64,000 nt of DNA from Streptomyces sp. CC228A. Its GTDB lineage: Bacteria > Actinomycetota > Actinomycetes > Streptomycetales > Streptomycetaceae. The notes beneath the pieces were generated by a model that saw only the letters and a program-made list of their open reading frames with translations, made no database searches and had not been told where the DNA came from. Positions 8,028 to 16,902 of the stretch are shown piece after piece; positions within the stretch are counted from its first letter, which is position 1, and every line of letters begins with the position of its first letter. A program made the position numbers and the translations under genes. Location of the stretch: NCBI RefSeq assembly GCF_021390935.1, contig NZ_JAJPUI010000006.1, forward strand, positions 310,001-374,000, given 5' to 3'.

Positions 8028-9491
8028 GTGGCCGAGGAGCTCACGCCGGAGACCCCGGAGAGCGAAGAAGAGCCGATCGAGCAGCGCAAGAACGGTTTGT
8101 ACCCGGGCGTGTCCGACGAACTCGCGGCGAACATGAAGTCGGGCTGGGCCGACACCGAGCTGCGCGACCTGGAGCCTGTCGCCCAGGCAGCGCACACCGC
8201 CGACCGCCGGGCGGCGCTGTCCGCCCGCTTCCCCGGCGAGCGCCTCGTCATCCCCGCCGGCAACCTGAAGACCCGGTCGAACGACACCGAGTACAGCTTC
8301 CGCGCCGCCACCGAGTACGCGTACCTCACCGGCAACCAGACGGAGGACGGCGTCCTCGTGCTGGAGCCGAGGAGCGGGGGCGACGGGCACGACGCGACGC
8401 TGTACCTGCTGCCCCGCTTCAACCGCGAGAACGGCGAGTTCTGGCTGTCCGGGCAGGGCGAGCTGTGGGTGGGCCGCCGTCACTCGCTGACCGAGGCCGC
8501 CACGCTGTACGGCATCCCCACCGGGGACGTCCGTGAGCTGCCGGCCAAGCTCGGCGAGGCCACCGGCCCCGTCCGGGTCGTCCGCGGCCATGACGCGGGC
8601 GTCGAGAAGGCGCTCACCGACAAGGTGACGGCAGAGCGGGACGAGGAGCTGCGGGTCTTCCTCTCCGAGATGCGTCTCGTGAAGGACGACTTCGAGATCG
8701 CCGAGCTGGAGAAGGCGTGCGCCTCCACCGCCCGCGGCTTCGAGGACGTCGTGAAGGTCCTGGACAAGGCCGAGGCCACCTCCGAGCGGTACATCGAGGG
8801 CACCTTCTTCCTCCGTGCCCGGGTCGAGGGCAACGACGTCGGCTACGGCTCCATCTGCGCCGCCGGCCCGCACGCCTGCACCCTCCACTGGGTCCGCAAC
8901 AACGGCCCCGTACGCTCCGGCGACCTGCTGCTGCTCGACGCCGGAGTGGAGACCACCGAGCTGTACACCGCCGACGTCACGCGGACGCTGCCGATCTCCG
9001 GCGCGTTCACCGACATCCAGCGGAAGATCTACGACGCCGTGTACGAGGCGCAGGAGGCCGGCATCGCGGCGGTGAAGCCCGGCGCCAAGTTCCGCGACTT
9101 CCACGACGCGGCCCAGCGCGTGCTCGCCGAGAAGCTCGTCGAGTGGGGTCTCGTCGAGGGTCCGGTCGAGCGCGTCCTGGAGCTGGGCCTCCAGCGCCGC
9201 TGGACGCTGCACGGCACGGGCCACATGCTGGGCATGGACGTCCACGACTGCGCGGCCGCCCGGACGGAGGCGTACGTCGGTGGCACGCTGGAGCCGGGCA
9301 TGTGCCTGACGGTCGAGCCGGGCCTGTACTTCCAGACGGACGACCTGACAGTGCCGGAGGAGTACCGCGGTATCGGCGTCCGGATCGAGGACGACATCCT
9401 CGTCACCGAGGACGGCAACCGGAACCTGTCCGCGGACCTGCCCCGCCGCTCCGACGAGGTCGAGGCGTGGATGGCCCGGCTCAAGGCCTGA
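8028..9491 (+). CDS. pepP: Xaa-Pro aminopeptidase (aminopeptidase P, M24B)
   Basis: 487 residues. The GTG at 8028 is chosen because AAGGAGG ends 7 bp before it. An aminopeptidase-P N-terminal domain (about 50-180, with SFRAATEYAYLTGN) is followed by the pita-bread catalytic domain. All five metal ligands are visible: the Asp pair in LLLDAGVE and YTADVTRT, His in LHGTGHMLGMDVHD, Glu in LTVEPGLYF, and Glu in GVRIEDDILV. It removes N-terminal residues preceding proline, probably in the cytoplasm with two Mn ions. It appears monocistronic and ends at a strong hairpin that touches a parS site. Confidence 0.95.
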   Translation: MAEELTPETPESEEEPIEQRKNGLYPGVSDELAANMKSGWADTELRDLEPVAQAAHTADRRAALSARFPGERLVIPAGNLKTRSNDTEYSFRAATEYAYLTGNQTEDGVLVLEPRSGGDGHDATLYLLPRFNRENGEFWLSGQGELWVGRRHSLTEAATLYGIPTGDVRELPAKLGEATGPVRVVRGHDAGVEKALTDKVTAERDEELRVFLSEMRLVKDDFEIAELEKACASTARGFEDVVKVLDKAEATSERYIEGTFFLRARVEGNDVGYGSICAAGPHACTLHWVRNNGPVRSGDLLLLDAGVETTELYTADVTRTLPISGAFTDIQRKIYDAVYEAQEAGIAAVKPGAKFRDFHDAAQRVLAEKLVEWGLVEGPVERVLELGLQRRWTLHGTGHMLGMDVHDCAAARTEAYVGGTLEPGMCLTVEPGLYFQTDDLTVPEEYRGIGVRIEDDILVTEDGNRNLSADLPRRSDEVEAWMARLKA

Positions 9492-9627
9492 CGCCGCCGC
9501 CCAGCACACCGGGCGGCTCCGCACCGGCCGTCACCGGCTGGCCCCCGGACGCGGCACCGCGCCGGACCGGCGTCCCTCACGGGCGTCGGTCCCCCCACGC
9601 GAGCCTCGCGCCCGGTTCTGCGCCACG

Positions 9628-9661
9628 AAACGTCCCCCGCCGGCCCCGGCGGGGGACGTTT
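9628..9661. terminator. hairpin terminator after pepP
   Basis: A perfect 14-bp stem, AAACGTCCCCCGCC with GGCGGGGGACGTTT, and a 6-nt loop. The last four bases of the right arm are the first bases of the parS site at 9658. Confidence 0.75.
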
Positions 9662-9671
9662 CACGTGAAAC
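9658..9671. other. parS site (ParB binding)
   Basis: A perfect 14-bp palindrome GTTTCACGTGAAAC, the Streptomyces parS sequence. ParB binds it to organise and segregate the origin region. It overlaps the 3' arm of the pepP terminator hairpin. Confidence 0.9.
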
Positions 9672-9778
9672 ACGAGCCGTCATGACAGTCAGCCCGTCAG
9701 GATCGGCCCGCGAGGGACACACCTCGTCGCCATCCGACCCTCGGGAACAGCTCGCGAGGGACGCCCCGGCGCAGGCCG

Positions 9779-9858
9779 GCCCGTCGGGACCAACTCGTGA
9801 GCCTCAGCCCGTCGGGACCAACTCGTGAGCGCCGGCCCGTCCGAATCAGCTCGTCAGA
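9779..9858. repeat. 28-bp imperfect tandem repeat
   Basis: CCCGTCGGGACCAACTCGTG appears at about 9780 and again at about 9808. A diverged third copy at about 9837 runs into the 3' end of the neighbouring ATPase gene, and a fainter relative sits near 9693. The remainder of the gap 9492-9845 holds only the hairpin and parS. Confidence 0.75.
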
Positions 9859-10292
9859 GCCAGGGGCGCGCCGGGACGCCACTTGAGGATCTTGTCGAAG
9901 CTCACCACAGCCCCGCCCCGGCCGGCTCTGTTGCCGAAGTGCACGTGGTCGGCGAGTTCTTCGATCAGGCGCAGGCCGCGTCCGCTCTCCGCATCGCCGG
10001 GTACGGGTTCCCGAGGGACCGCATGAAGCGGGCCCACCGGGAAACCCGGACCGGAATCAGCCACCTCGATCCGGCACTTCTCCCCGTCCAGATAGGCGGT
10101 CACCCGGAACTCCGCCGACTCCTCGCCACCGTGCTCGACGGCGTTCGCGCAGGCTTCGCCGAGGGCCAGCGACAGATCGTAGGACGTGTCCGGGTCGACT
10201 CCCGCGGTCTCCATGGTGCCGAGGAGCAGCCGCCGGGCGAGCGGAACGCTCGCAGCCTCGCGCCGCAAATGGAGGGACCACCAGATGCTCAT
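9846..10292 (-). CDS. anti-sigma-type ATP-binding protein (HATPase_c_2)
   Basis: 148 residues starting MSIWWSLHLRREAAS at ATG 10292, with AGGAGG 6 bp upstream. The GHKL ATP-binding boxes are complete: LGEACANAVEHG (N box), EVADSGPGF (G1) and ESGRGLRLIEELAD (G2). The size and form match the single-domain RsbW/SpoIIAB-like regulators that are very numerous in Streptomyces. It reads away from the membrane-protein gene at 10475, with which it shares a 180-bp divergent promoter region. Its last codons overlap a 28-bp repeat unit. Confidence 0.88.
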   Translation of the reverse strand: MSIWWSLHLRREAASVPLARRLLLGTMETAGVDPDTSYDLSLALGEACANAVEHGGEESAEFRVTAYLDGEKCRIEVADSGPGFPVGPLHAVPREPVPGDAESGRGLRLIEELADHVHFGNRAGRGGAVVSFDKILKWRPGAPLALTS

Positions 10293-10474
10293 GCGCAGCC
10301 TCCTGCCGCGGCTCGACATATCGGTACGTATTGCCACATACGCGGCGAGTAAGCGTGGAGTTGACGGACGATCCCCCTTTCGGCCGGCTACGTATGGGGG
10401 AATTCCGGCGGCAAAGCCGACCTTGCGGACCTGCCGTACGGAGGGCGTGAGCGTGGTGGGATGATGGCCCGGCC

Positions 10475-11272
10475 ATGTCTGCGCTCACCGGTCCGCGACT
10501 GCTGAGGGCCGCGGTGTTCACCGCGGTCTGCGTCGTGCTGTCCGCGCTGGGCCATGTGCTCGCCGCGTGCGAGGCCGTCCCGTGGTGGACGCTGAGCGCA
10601 GGATTCGCCGCCGTCTTCGTGCTCGCCCTGCCCTTCACGGGCCGCGAGCGCTCCCTTCCCGCCATCACCTCCGCGCTCGTCGTCGGCCAACTGGCGCTCC
10701 ACACCGTGTTCGGCGTGGGCCAGCAGCACGCGGCGGCCTCCGTCACCGCGGGCACCCCGGGATCCGGGGGCGACGCCCTGATCCGTGCAGCCGCCCGGCT
10801 GGTCTGCGGTGCCGGTGCGGCCCGGCTGACCCCGGGCGAAGCGCACCGGATCATCACGGCGGCGGGGCTGGACCCGGAGCGGGCCGCCGCGGCCGCCTCT
10901 CCCGCGGCGGGTACGGCCGCGGCCGTCGACCCGCAGTCGCTGGCGACGCTGCCCAGCCTCGCGATGCTGCTGGGCCACCTGCTGGCCGCGCTGGTCTCGG
11001 GCTGGCTGCTGCGCCACGGTGACCTGGCGCTGCTGCGCCTGGCCCGACTGGCCCGCTGGTCGGCGCGCGGCGCCGCCGAGGGCCTCGTACGGTCCCTGCG
11101 CGCCGCCCTCGTACTCGTACGCCTCCTGGCCTGCGCGGCGCACGCGGCGCCGACCGCGGTGCTGCGGGCTCCGCACGGCGACGACGACGTCCCGCTGCCG
11201 ACCGCTGCGGACGCACTCCACCACACGGTGATCAGGCGCGGCCCCCCAGCCGTATACCACCTCGCAGCCTGA
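10475..11272 (+). CDS. integral membrane protein at head of copper operon
   Basis: 265 residues of unknown function. Hydrophobic segments lie near residues 8-28, 36-54, 63-80 and 155-178 (LAMLLGHLLAALVSGWLLRHG), followed by a basic, Arg-rich amphipathic stretch and a cytosolic tail. There is no Cys/His/Met cluster of the usual copper-transport kind, although His occurs near the membrane segments (LGHVLAAC, LLGHLLAA). It lies 105 bp before the ycnI-like gene on the same strand, as in related Streptomyces copper operons, so a role in copper or extracytoplasmic assembly is an inference from position only. Confidence 0.75.
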   Translation: MSALTGPRLLRAAVFTAVCVVLSALGHVLAACEAVPWWTLSAGFAAVFVLALPFTGRERSLPAITSALVVGQLALHTVFGVGQQHAAASVTAGTPGSGGDALIRAAARLVCGAGAARLTPGEAHRIITAAGLDPERAAAAASPAAGTAAAVDPQSLATLPSLAMLLGHLLAALVSGWLLRHGDLALLRLARLARWSARGAAEGLVRSLRAALVLVRLLACAAHAAPTAVLRAPHGDDDVPLPTAADALHHTVIRRGPPAVYHLAA

Positions 11273-11377
11273 CGCGACCCGCCCGACAGGGGGCGGGCCG
11301 CCACGCCTACCCGCATGCCGTCTCCACGGTGCGCACAGGCGTCCCACCGCTACCCGACTTGTGGAGTGTCTTCAGCC

Positions 11378-12166
11378 ATGAGCTCCAACACGAACGCCTC
11401 ACGCCGTTCCCGCCGCCTCGCGGTGGCCGGCCGCCTCGCCGTCGCCGGCGGGCTGGCCGCGTCGTCCGTCCTGCTGCTGTCCCCTTCCGCGTACGCCCAC
11501 GTCACCGTCCAGCCGCAGGGAGAGGCCGCCAAGGGCGGCTTCGCCACGGTGAACTTCAAGGTGCCCAACGAGCGGGACAACGCCTCCACCGTGAAGGTCG
11601 AGGTCACCCTGCCCACCGACCACCCCATCGCCTCCGTGATGCCGCAGCCCGTGCCCGGCTGGACCGTCAAGGTCGACAAGGCGAAGCTGACCACCCCGCT
11701 GGACATGCACGGCAAGAAGATCACCGAGGCACCGTCCAAGATCACGTGGACGGCCGACGGCTCCAAGATCGCGCCCGGGCAGTTCCAGCAGTTCCCGGTG
11801 TCCCTGGGCCGCCTGCCCGAGAACACCGACCTGCTCGTCTTCAAGGCGCTCCAGACGTACGACAACGACGAGGTCGTCCGGTGGATCGAGGAGCCGCCGA
11901 AGGACGGCGGGCCCGAGCCGGAGTCGCCCGCCCCCGTCCTGAAGCTGGGGGCCGCCTCGGAAGGCCACCACGGCACGGCGTCGGACGCGAAGAAGGCGGA
12001 CGACCACGCGGCCGACGAGCAGAAGACGGACAGCGGCGAGCAGGCCGCGGCTTCCGCCGGCGACGCGAGCGACACCACGGCCCGTGTGCTCGGCATCGTC
12101 GGCATCCTGGTCGGTGCCGCCGGTGTGGCCTTCGGCGTCCTCGCCGGGCGCCGCCGCTCCGCATGA
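11378..12166 (+). CDS. ycnI: YcnI-family copper-binding protein (DUF1775)
   Basis: 262 residues. A signal sequence ends at SAYA-HVTVQP, which would leave His as the mature N-terminus. In characterised YcnI proteins that His, with an acidic residue and a Trp, forms a single-histidine copper brace; PGWTVKV supplies a candidate Trp. The DUF1775 domain runs to about residue 175, followed by a charged His/Asp/Lys-rich linker (HHGTASDAKKADDHAAD) and a C-terminal anchor (VLGIVGILVGAAGVAFGVLAG). ATG 11378 is the start that precedes the signal peptide. It is cotranscribed with sco, ecuC, copCD and dtpA judging from the small gaps. Confidence 0.9.
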   Translation: MSSNTNASRRSRRLAVAGRLAVAGGLAASSVLLLSPSAYAHVTVQPQGEAAKGGFATVNFKVPNERDNASTVKVEVTLPTDHPIASVMPQPVPGWTVKVDKAKLTTPLDMHGKKITEAPSKITWTADGSKIAPGQFQQFPVSLGRLPENTDLLVFKALQTYDNDEVVRWIEEPPKDGGPEPESPAPVLKLGAASEGHHGTASDAKKADDHAADEQKTDSGEQAAASAGDASDTTARVLGIVGILVGAAGVAFGVLAGRRRSA

Positions 12167-12217
12167 CGTCCTGCCGGGCCCCGCACCCGACGATCGCACC
12201 CTCGAAGAGAGAACCCG

Positions 12218-12919
12218 ATGCGTAAGCTCACCCGCGCCGCGCGGCCCCGCCGCGCGGCCCGGCGCTCCCCGCTGCTCACGGCCGCGCTGGTCACGGCGTC
12301 GGCCGCCCTGGCGCTGTCCGCCTGCGGCACCACCCGGACCCCGGGCGGCCAGCCGGTCGCCGACGTGTCCGTCGCCCCGGCGGCCACCAAGGCGGCCACC
12401 GTCCTGGACCGGCCGTTCGCCAAGCCGGACCTCGTCCTCACGGACACCACGGGCAAGCAGTTCGACCTGCGGGAGCGCACCAAGGGCAAGCCGACCCTGG
12501 TCTACTTCGGCTACACCCACTGCCCCGACGTCTGCCCGCTCACCATGAGCAACATCGCCACGGCGATGAAGGAGCTCCCGCAGGTGGACCGGGACAAGCT
12601 CCAGGTGGTCTTCGTCACCACCGACCCGGAGCGCGACACACCCGCCGAGCTGGCCAAGTGGCTGCCCGCAGCCGGAGACCCGTCCTTCATCGGGCTCAGC
12701 GGCGACTTCGCGACCATCCAGGCCGGCGCCCGGAAGATGGGCATCGGCATCGACCCGCCCACGAAGGACAAGGAGGGGAAGGTCGTCTCCATGCACGGCG
12801 CGCAGGTCATCGCCTTCTCACCGAAGACCGACCAGGGCTACGTCCTCTACGGCGAGGACACCTCCGTCCAGGAGTACGCCGCAGACCTGCCGAAGCTCAT
12901 CCGTGGAGAGAACCCGTGA
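12218..12919 (+). CDS. sco: Sco-family copper metallochaperone, lipoprotein
   Basis: 233 residues. A lipoprotein signal ends at LSAC (Cys36). The thioredoxin-like Sco domain carries the CxxxC pair in YTHCPDVCPLT (Cys102 and Cys106) and the distal His in SMHGAQV (about 193). Those three residues are the Sco copper ligands. In S. lividans the equivalent protein delivers copper for cytochrome oxidase assembly and development. Its stop overlaps the start of the next gene by four bases (GTGA), showing translational coupling to ecuC. Confidence 0.93.
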   Translation: MRKLTRAARPRRAARRSPLLTAALVTASAALALSACGTTRTPGGQPVADVSVAPAATKAATVLDRPFAKPDLVLTDTTGKQFDLRERTKGKPTLVYFGYTHCPDVCPLTMSNIATAMKELPQVDRDKLQVVFVTTDPERDTPAELAKWLPAAGDPSFIGLSGDFATIQAGARKMGIGIDPPTKDKEGKVVSMHGAQVIAFSPKTDQGYVLYGEDTSVQEYAADLPKLIRGENP

Positions 12920-13401
12920 ACCACCGCACCACCCCCGCACGTTCCCTGGCCGCCGCGCTCGCCCTGGTCTCCGGGCTCGCCCTGGGCGGCTGCTCCGCCG
13001 CCGACGCGTCGGCGGGCGGCGGCAGCGCCCCGGAGCTCAAGGTCAGCGGCGCCTTCATACCGGAGCCGGTCAACCGCGACATGGCCGGCGGCTTCCTCAC
13101 CGTCACGAACACCGGAGGAGCCGCCGACACCCTCACGTCCGTCACGAGCGACGTCTCCGACGACGTGCAGCTGCACGAGACGAAGGACCAGAAGATGCAG
13201 CAGGTGACGTCCTTCGACGTGCCGGCCAACGGATCGCTGGAACTGCAGCGCGGCGGCGACCACCTGATGTTCATGGAGCTCAAGCGGGAGCTGAAGCAGG
13301 GCGACAAGGTCCGCGTGGAGCTGCGCTTCAAGGAGTCCGACACGATCACCGTGGAGGTCCCCGTCGAGGCCCGGACCCACAACCCGGCGCAGCACCACTG
13401 A
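12916..13401 (+). CDS. ecuC: PCuAC-type periplasmic/extracytoplasmic copper chaperone, lipoprotein
   Basis: 161 residues from GTG 12916, overlapping the sco stop. A lipobox LALGGC places the lipid Cys at 26. The PCuAC motif is present as LHETKDQKM followed about 20 residues later by GGDHLMFMELK, giving the His/Met ligands for Cu(I). In S. lividans the protein from this position (ECuC) passes Cu(I) to Sco. The fused start/stop arrangement supports joint production here. Confidence 0.9.
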   Translation: MNHRTTPARSLAAALALVSGLALGGCSAADASAGGGSAPELKVSGAFIPEPVNRDMAGGFLTVTNTGGAADTLTSVTSDVSDDVQLHETKDQKMQQVTSFDVPANGSLELQRGGDHLMFMELKRELKQGDKVRVELRFKESDTITVEVPVEARTHNPAQHH

Positions 13402-13421
13402 GGGACTGAGGGAGCCACCTG

Positions 13422-15533
13422 ATGACGGCCACCGCCTCTCGCTTCACAGCGTTCCCGGTCCTGTCCCGGCTGCCGGTGCTGCTGGTGCTCACCGTGGCGC
13501 TGCTCGGCTCCGTGCTGTCGGGCGCGGCGTCCGCGCACTCCACGCTGACCGGCAGCGACCCGAAGGACGGGGCGGTGGTCGCCACGGCGCCGCAGCGCGT
13601 CACCCTCACCTTCTCCGAGCAGGTCGCCATGGGCGACAACTCGATCCGGGTGCTCGAACCGAGCGGCAAGCGTGCCGACGTCGGAGAGCTCCAGGACCTG
13701 TGCAGCGGCTCGGTCGTGCAGTACGGCGTCGGCCTGCGGGCCGGGCTGAAGGACGGCACCTACACCGTGGCGTGGCAGGCCGTGTCCGCCGACAGCCACC
13801 CGATCTCCGGGGCGTTCACCTTCTCCATCGGGGCGCCTTCGGAGACGGCGGTCGCGCTGCCCGCGCAGCAGGCCGGCGGCGGACTGGTCGGTGTCCTCTA
13901 CGACATCGGCCGGTACGTGTCCTACGCGGGCTTCACCGCGCTGGTCGGCGGCGGCGTCTTCGTGCTGGCCTGCTGGCCGCGCGGCGCGGCGTCCCGGCCC
14001 GTGCAGCGGCTGGTCGCGTACGGGTGGGTGACGCTGACGGCGGCCACCCTGGCCCTGCTGCTCCTGCGGAACCCGTACACCGGATCGGGTGAGCTGGGCG
14101 ACGCGCTGGACCTCGGCGGGCTGCAGTCGGTCCTGGACACGAAGACCGGTGCGGCGCTGTCCTCACGGCTCCTCCTGCTGGGTGCGGCGGCGCTGTTCGT
14201 CGCCGTGCTCTTCGGGGCGTACGCACGGCGGGGGCAGGACGCGGAGAAGAAGAAGGACCTGGGCTTCGGCCTGGCCGTCGGCGGGTCCGTCGTCGCGACC
14301 GGTCTGGCCGGGACCTGGGCCCTGTCGGAGCACGCGTCGACAGGGCTCCAGCCGGGCGTGGCGATGCCCGTGGACGTGCTGCACATGCTGGCCGTGGCCG
14401 CCTGGTTGGGCGGGCTCGCGGCGCTGCTGGTCGCGCTGTACGCCTCGCCCGCGGCGGACGGTGACGCCTCGGCACCCCCGCGGATCGGGCGGGAGGCGGT
14501 ACGGCGGTTCTCGCGGCTCGCGTTCGGAGCCGTGGTGGTGCTGGCCGTCACCGGGCTCTACCAGTCCTGGCGGCAGGTCGGCACCTGGTCGGCACTGACG
14601 GGCACGGCGTACGGGCGGCTGCTGCTGCTCAAGGTGGCGCTGATCGCCGTCCTGCTCGCGGTCGCCTGGGCGGCGCGGCGCTGGACGGGCCTGCTGGCCG
14701 ATCCGTCCTCCCGGCTCCGGGAGGAACCTGCCGGGGTCGAGAGTCTGCGCGAGCAGGCAGGCACGTCGCACGAACGGCGGCAAGGCGAGGACCGCGGCAG
14801 CGGGACGAGCAGGACGGCCGTGCTCGACGAGGTTCCCGGTACCGGCGGCGGGACCGGCGCGGAGGAGCCTCCCGCCACCGGCGGGGAGTCCGGCACCGGC
14901 GACGGGACTGGGACCGGGACCGGGACCGGTGGGGAGTCCGCACCGGGCGGCGAGGATCCCGTGCGGGCCGCTCAGCTCGCCCGGCAGCGGGCGGCCGTGG
15001 CCACCGCCCGCCGGCAGCGCCTCCGGGACGGGGATCCGGCCCGGGCCGGACTGCGCCGCTCGGTCGTCACCGAGGCCGCAGTGGCTGTCGTCGTCCTCGC
15101 CGTGACGACCGCCCTGACCGGGACCGAACCCGGCCGGAGCCAGGAACAGGCCGACCAGGCCAAGGCCGTGTCCTCGACGGCCGTACCGGACCGCCCGGTG
15201 GACGTGCGCCTGCCGTACGACACAGGCGGGCCGGACGGCGTCGGAACGGTCCGCTTGACCCTGGACCCCGGCCGGTCCGGCGGGAACACACTGCGGGTGT
15301 TCGTGACGGGGAAGGGCGACAAACCCCGCGACCTGCCCGAGCTGAAGGTGTCCTTCACTCTCGACGCGCAGGAGATCGGGCCGCTGCCCGTCGAGCTGAA
15401 CCGCACCGGGACCGGGCAGTGGCAGGCCACGGCCGCCCAACTGCCCATGCCCGGCGACTGGCGCGTCCGGGTCACCGTGCGCACGTCCGACATCGACCAG
15501 ACCACCATCGACAAGAACGTCAAGATCGGCTGA
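13422..15533 (+). CDS. CopC-CopD copper resistance fusion with C-terminal YtkA-like domain
   Basis: 703 residues. A signal sequence ends at SAHSTLTGSDP, so the mature protein begins near the CopC copper-ligand His. CopC continues to about residue 140 (LTFSEQVAMGD, DSHPISGAFTF). A CopD membrane domain of eight or so segments covers roughly 150-430. Residues about 435-530 are a Gly/Thr/Glu-rich hydrophilic linker with GTGTGTGTGG-type repeats. The end (about 580-703) is a YtkA/FixH-like extracytoplasmic domain (LTLDPGRSGGNTLRVF, MPGDWRVRVTVRT). It is 20 bp after ecuC and 7 bp before dtpA, so it belongs to the same operon. Confidence 0.9.
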   Translation: MTATASRFTAFPVLSRLPVLLVLTVALLGSVLSGAASAHSTLTGSDPKDGAVVATAPQRVTLTFSEQVAMGDNSIRVLEPSGKRADVGELQDLCSGSVVQYGVGLRAGLKDGTYTVAWQAVSADSHPISGAFTFSIGAPSETAVALPAQQAGGGLVGVLYDIGRYVSYAGFTALVGGGVFVLACWPRGAASRPVQRLVAYGWVTLTAATLALLLLRNPYTGSGELGDALDLGGLQSVLDTKTGAALSSRLLLLGAAALFVAVLFGAYARRGQDAEKKKDLGFGLAVGGSVVATGLAGTWALSEHASTGLQPGVAMPVDVLHMLAVAAWLGGLAALLVALYASPAADGDASAPPRIGREAVRRFSRLAFGAVVVLAVTGLYQSWRQVGTWSALTGTAYGRLLLLKVALIAVLLAVAWAARRWTGLLADPSSRLREEPAGVESLREQAGTSHERRQGEDRGSGTSRTAVLDEVPGTGGGTGAEEPPATGGESGTGDGTGTGTGTGGESAPGGEDPVRAAQLARQRAAVATARRQRLRDGDPARAGLRRSVVTEAAVAVVVLAVTTALTGTEPGRSQEQADQAKAVSSTAVPDRPVDVRLPYDTGGPDGVGTVRLTLDPGRSGGNTLRVFVTGKGDKPRDLPELKVSFTLDAQEIGPLPVELNRTGTGQWQATAAQLPMPGDWRVRVTVRTSDIDQTTIDKNVKIG

Positions 15534-15540
15534 CCCGCAC

Positions 15541-16803
15541 ATGAACGACACGAGCGACAACCACGGCACGTTGCAGATCTCGCGGCGGAAGCTGCTCGGA
15601 ACCGTCGGTGCCGCAGGCGCCACCGGCCTGGTGGTCGGCGCAGCCGCAGGTGCGGGCGGCTACGCGGCCTTCGGGGGCTCCGGCAGCGGGGACGGTGCCG
15701 CGCTGGCCACCGTCGGTGCCGCCCGGGTGCCCTTCCGCGGCGCCCACCAGGCCGGCATTCTCCAGCCGCTGCAGGCGTGCGGCCACGTGCTGGCCTTCGA
15801 CCTGGCGCCGGGAGCCGGCCGCAAGGAGGCCGCCGCGCTGATGCGCCGCTGGTCGGCGGCGGCCGAGCGGCTGATGGCGGGTGAACCGGTAGGCGACGGG
15901 GACGGCGGGGTCGCCCGGGACGCGGGTCCCTGCTCGCTGACCGTCACGTTCGGCTTCGGGGCGAGCTTCTTCGACCGTACGGGGCTGGCGCCTCGAAGGC
16001 CCCGGCAGCTGGATCCGCTCCCGGCGTTCTCGGCGGACCAACTCGACCCGAAGAGGTCCAACGGCGACCTGTGGGTCCAGATCGGTGCCGACGACGCACT
16101 GGTGGCCTTTCATGCGTTGCGGACCCTCCAGAAGGAAGCGGGCGGCGCGGCGGCCGTCCGGTGGCAGATGAACGGCTTCAACCGCTCGCCGGGGGCCACC
16201 GCGCATCCCATGACCACCCGCAACCTCATGGGCCAGGTCGACGGCACCGGCAATCCCAAGCCGACCGATCCCGGGTTCGACGGGCACATCTTCGTGGCAC
16301 CGGGCGGGGAGCAGCCGTGGATGACGGGAGGGTCGTACGCAGTCGTGCGCCGCATCCGGATGCTGCTCGACGACTGGGACAAGCTGTCGTTGAAGCAGCA
16401 GGAAGGCGTCATAGGCCGGCGCAAGGCGGACGGCGCACCATTGACGGGCGGTACGGAGACCACGGAGCCGGACCTGGACAAGCTGGGGCCGGACGGCAGC
16501 CCTGTCATCGCCGCCGACGCGCACGCCCGGATCTCGGCCCCGGAGCAGAACGGGGGCGCGACCATGCTGCGGCGGCCGTTCTCCTTCCATGACGGGATCG
16601 GCCCGGACGGGGCACCGGACGCGGGGCTGCTGTTCATCTGCTGGCAGGCCGACCCGCTGAAGGGCTTCGTTCCGGTGCAGCGGAAGCTCGACCGGGGCGA
16701 TGCACTCTCCGACTTCATCCGGCATGAGGCCAGCGGCCTGTTCGCCGTCCCGGGAGGCCCCGCGGAAGGCGAGTACGTCGGTCAGCGGCTGCTGGAGGCG
16801 TAA
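15541..16803 (+). CDS. dtpA: DyP-type heme peroxidase, Tat-exported
   Basis: 420 residues. The N-terminus has the Tat motif SRRKLLG (residues 14-20) followed by a hydrophobic stretch. The peroxidase domain has the DyP signature GQVDG in NLMGQVDGTGN (distal Asp), the proximal His in ADAHARISAP, and the conserved ending GLLFICWQADPLKGFVPVQ. In S. lividans DtpA is exported folded with heme and is needed for maturation of the copper oxidase GlxA. The copper-chaperone neighbours support the same role. It is followed immediately by a pair of parS sites. Confidence 0.93.
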   Translation: MNDTSDNHGTLQISRRKLLGTVGAAGATGLVVGAAAGAGGYAAFGGSGSGDGAALATVGAARVPFRGAHQAGILQPLQACGHVLAFDLAPGAGRKEAAALMRRWSAAAERLMAGEPVGDGDGGVARDAGPCSLTVTFGFGASFFDRTGLAPRRPRQLDPLPAFSADQLDPKRSNGDLWVQIGADDALVAFHALRTLQKEAGGAAAVRWQMNGFNRSPGATAHPMTTRNLMGQVDGTGNPKPTDPGFDGHIFVAPGGEQPWMTGGSYAVVRRIRMLLDDWDKLSLKQQEGVIGRRKADGAPLTGGTETTEPDLDKLGPDGSPVIAADAHARISAPEQNGGATMLRRPFSFHDGIGPDGAPDAGLLFICWQADPLKGFVPVQRKLDRGDALSDFIRHEASGLFAVPGGPAEGEYVGQRLLEA

Positions 16804-16808
16804 GGACG

Positions 16809-16822
16809 GTTTCACGTGAAAC
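16809..16822. other. parS site (ParB binding), first of a pair
   Basis: Perfect GTTTCACGTGAAAC six bases after the dtpA stop codon. Confidence 0.9.
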
Positions 16823-16836
16823 CGCGCCGAGCCGTT

Positions 16837-16850
16837 GTTTCACGTGAAAC
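16837..16850. other. parS site (ParB binding), second of a pair
   Basis: A second perfect GTTTCACGTGAAAC 28 bp (centre to centre) after the first, in the pheA leader region. The spacing is close to three helical turns less a few bases. Paired sites could help nucleate ParB, but that is inference. Confidence 0.9.
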
Positions 16851-16902
16851 GGAAAGCCCGGAGGCCGGACCCCGGATGCTCTGGCGCATTAGGGTGACCG
16901 GT

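Noticed and set aside
11273..11377. A CsoR copper operator before the ycnI-like gene.
   Set aside because: Only isolated CTACCCG-like halves are present, with no paired palindrome that I can defend.
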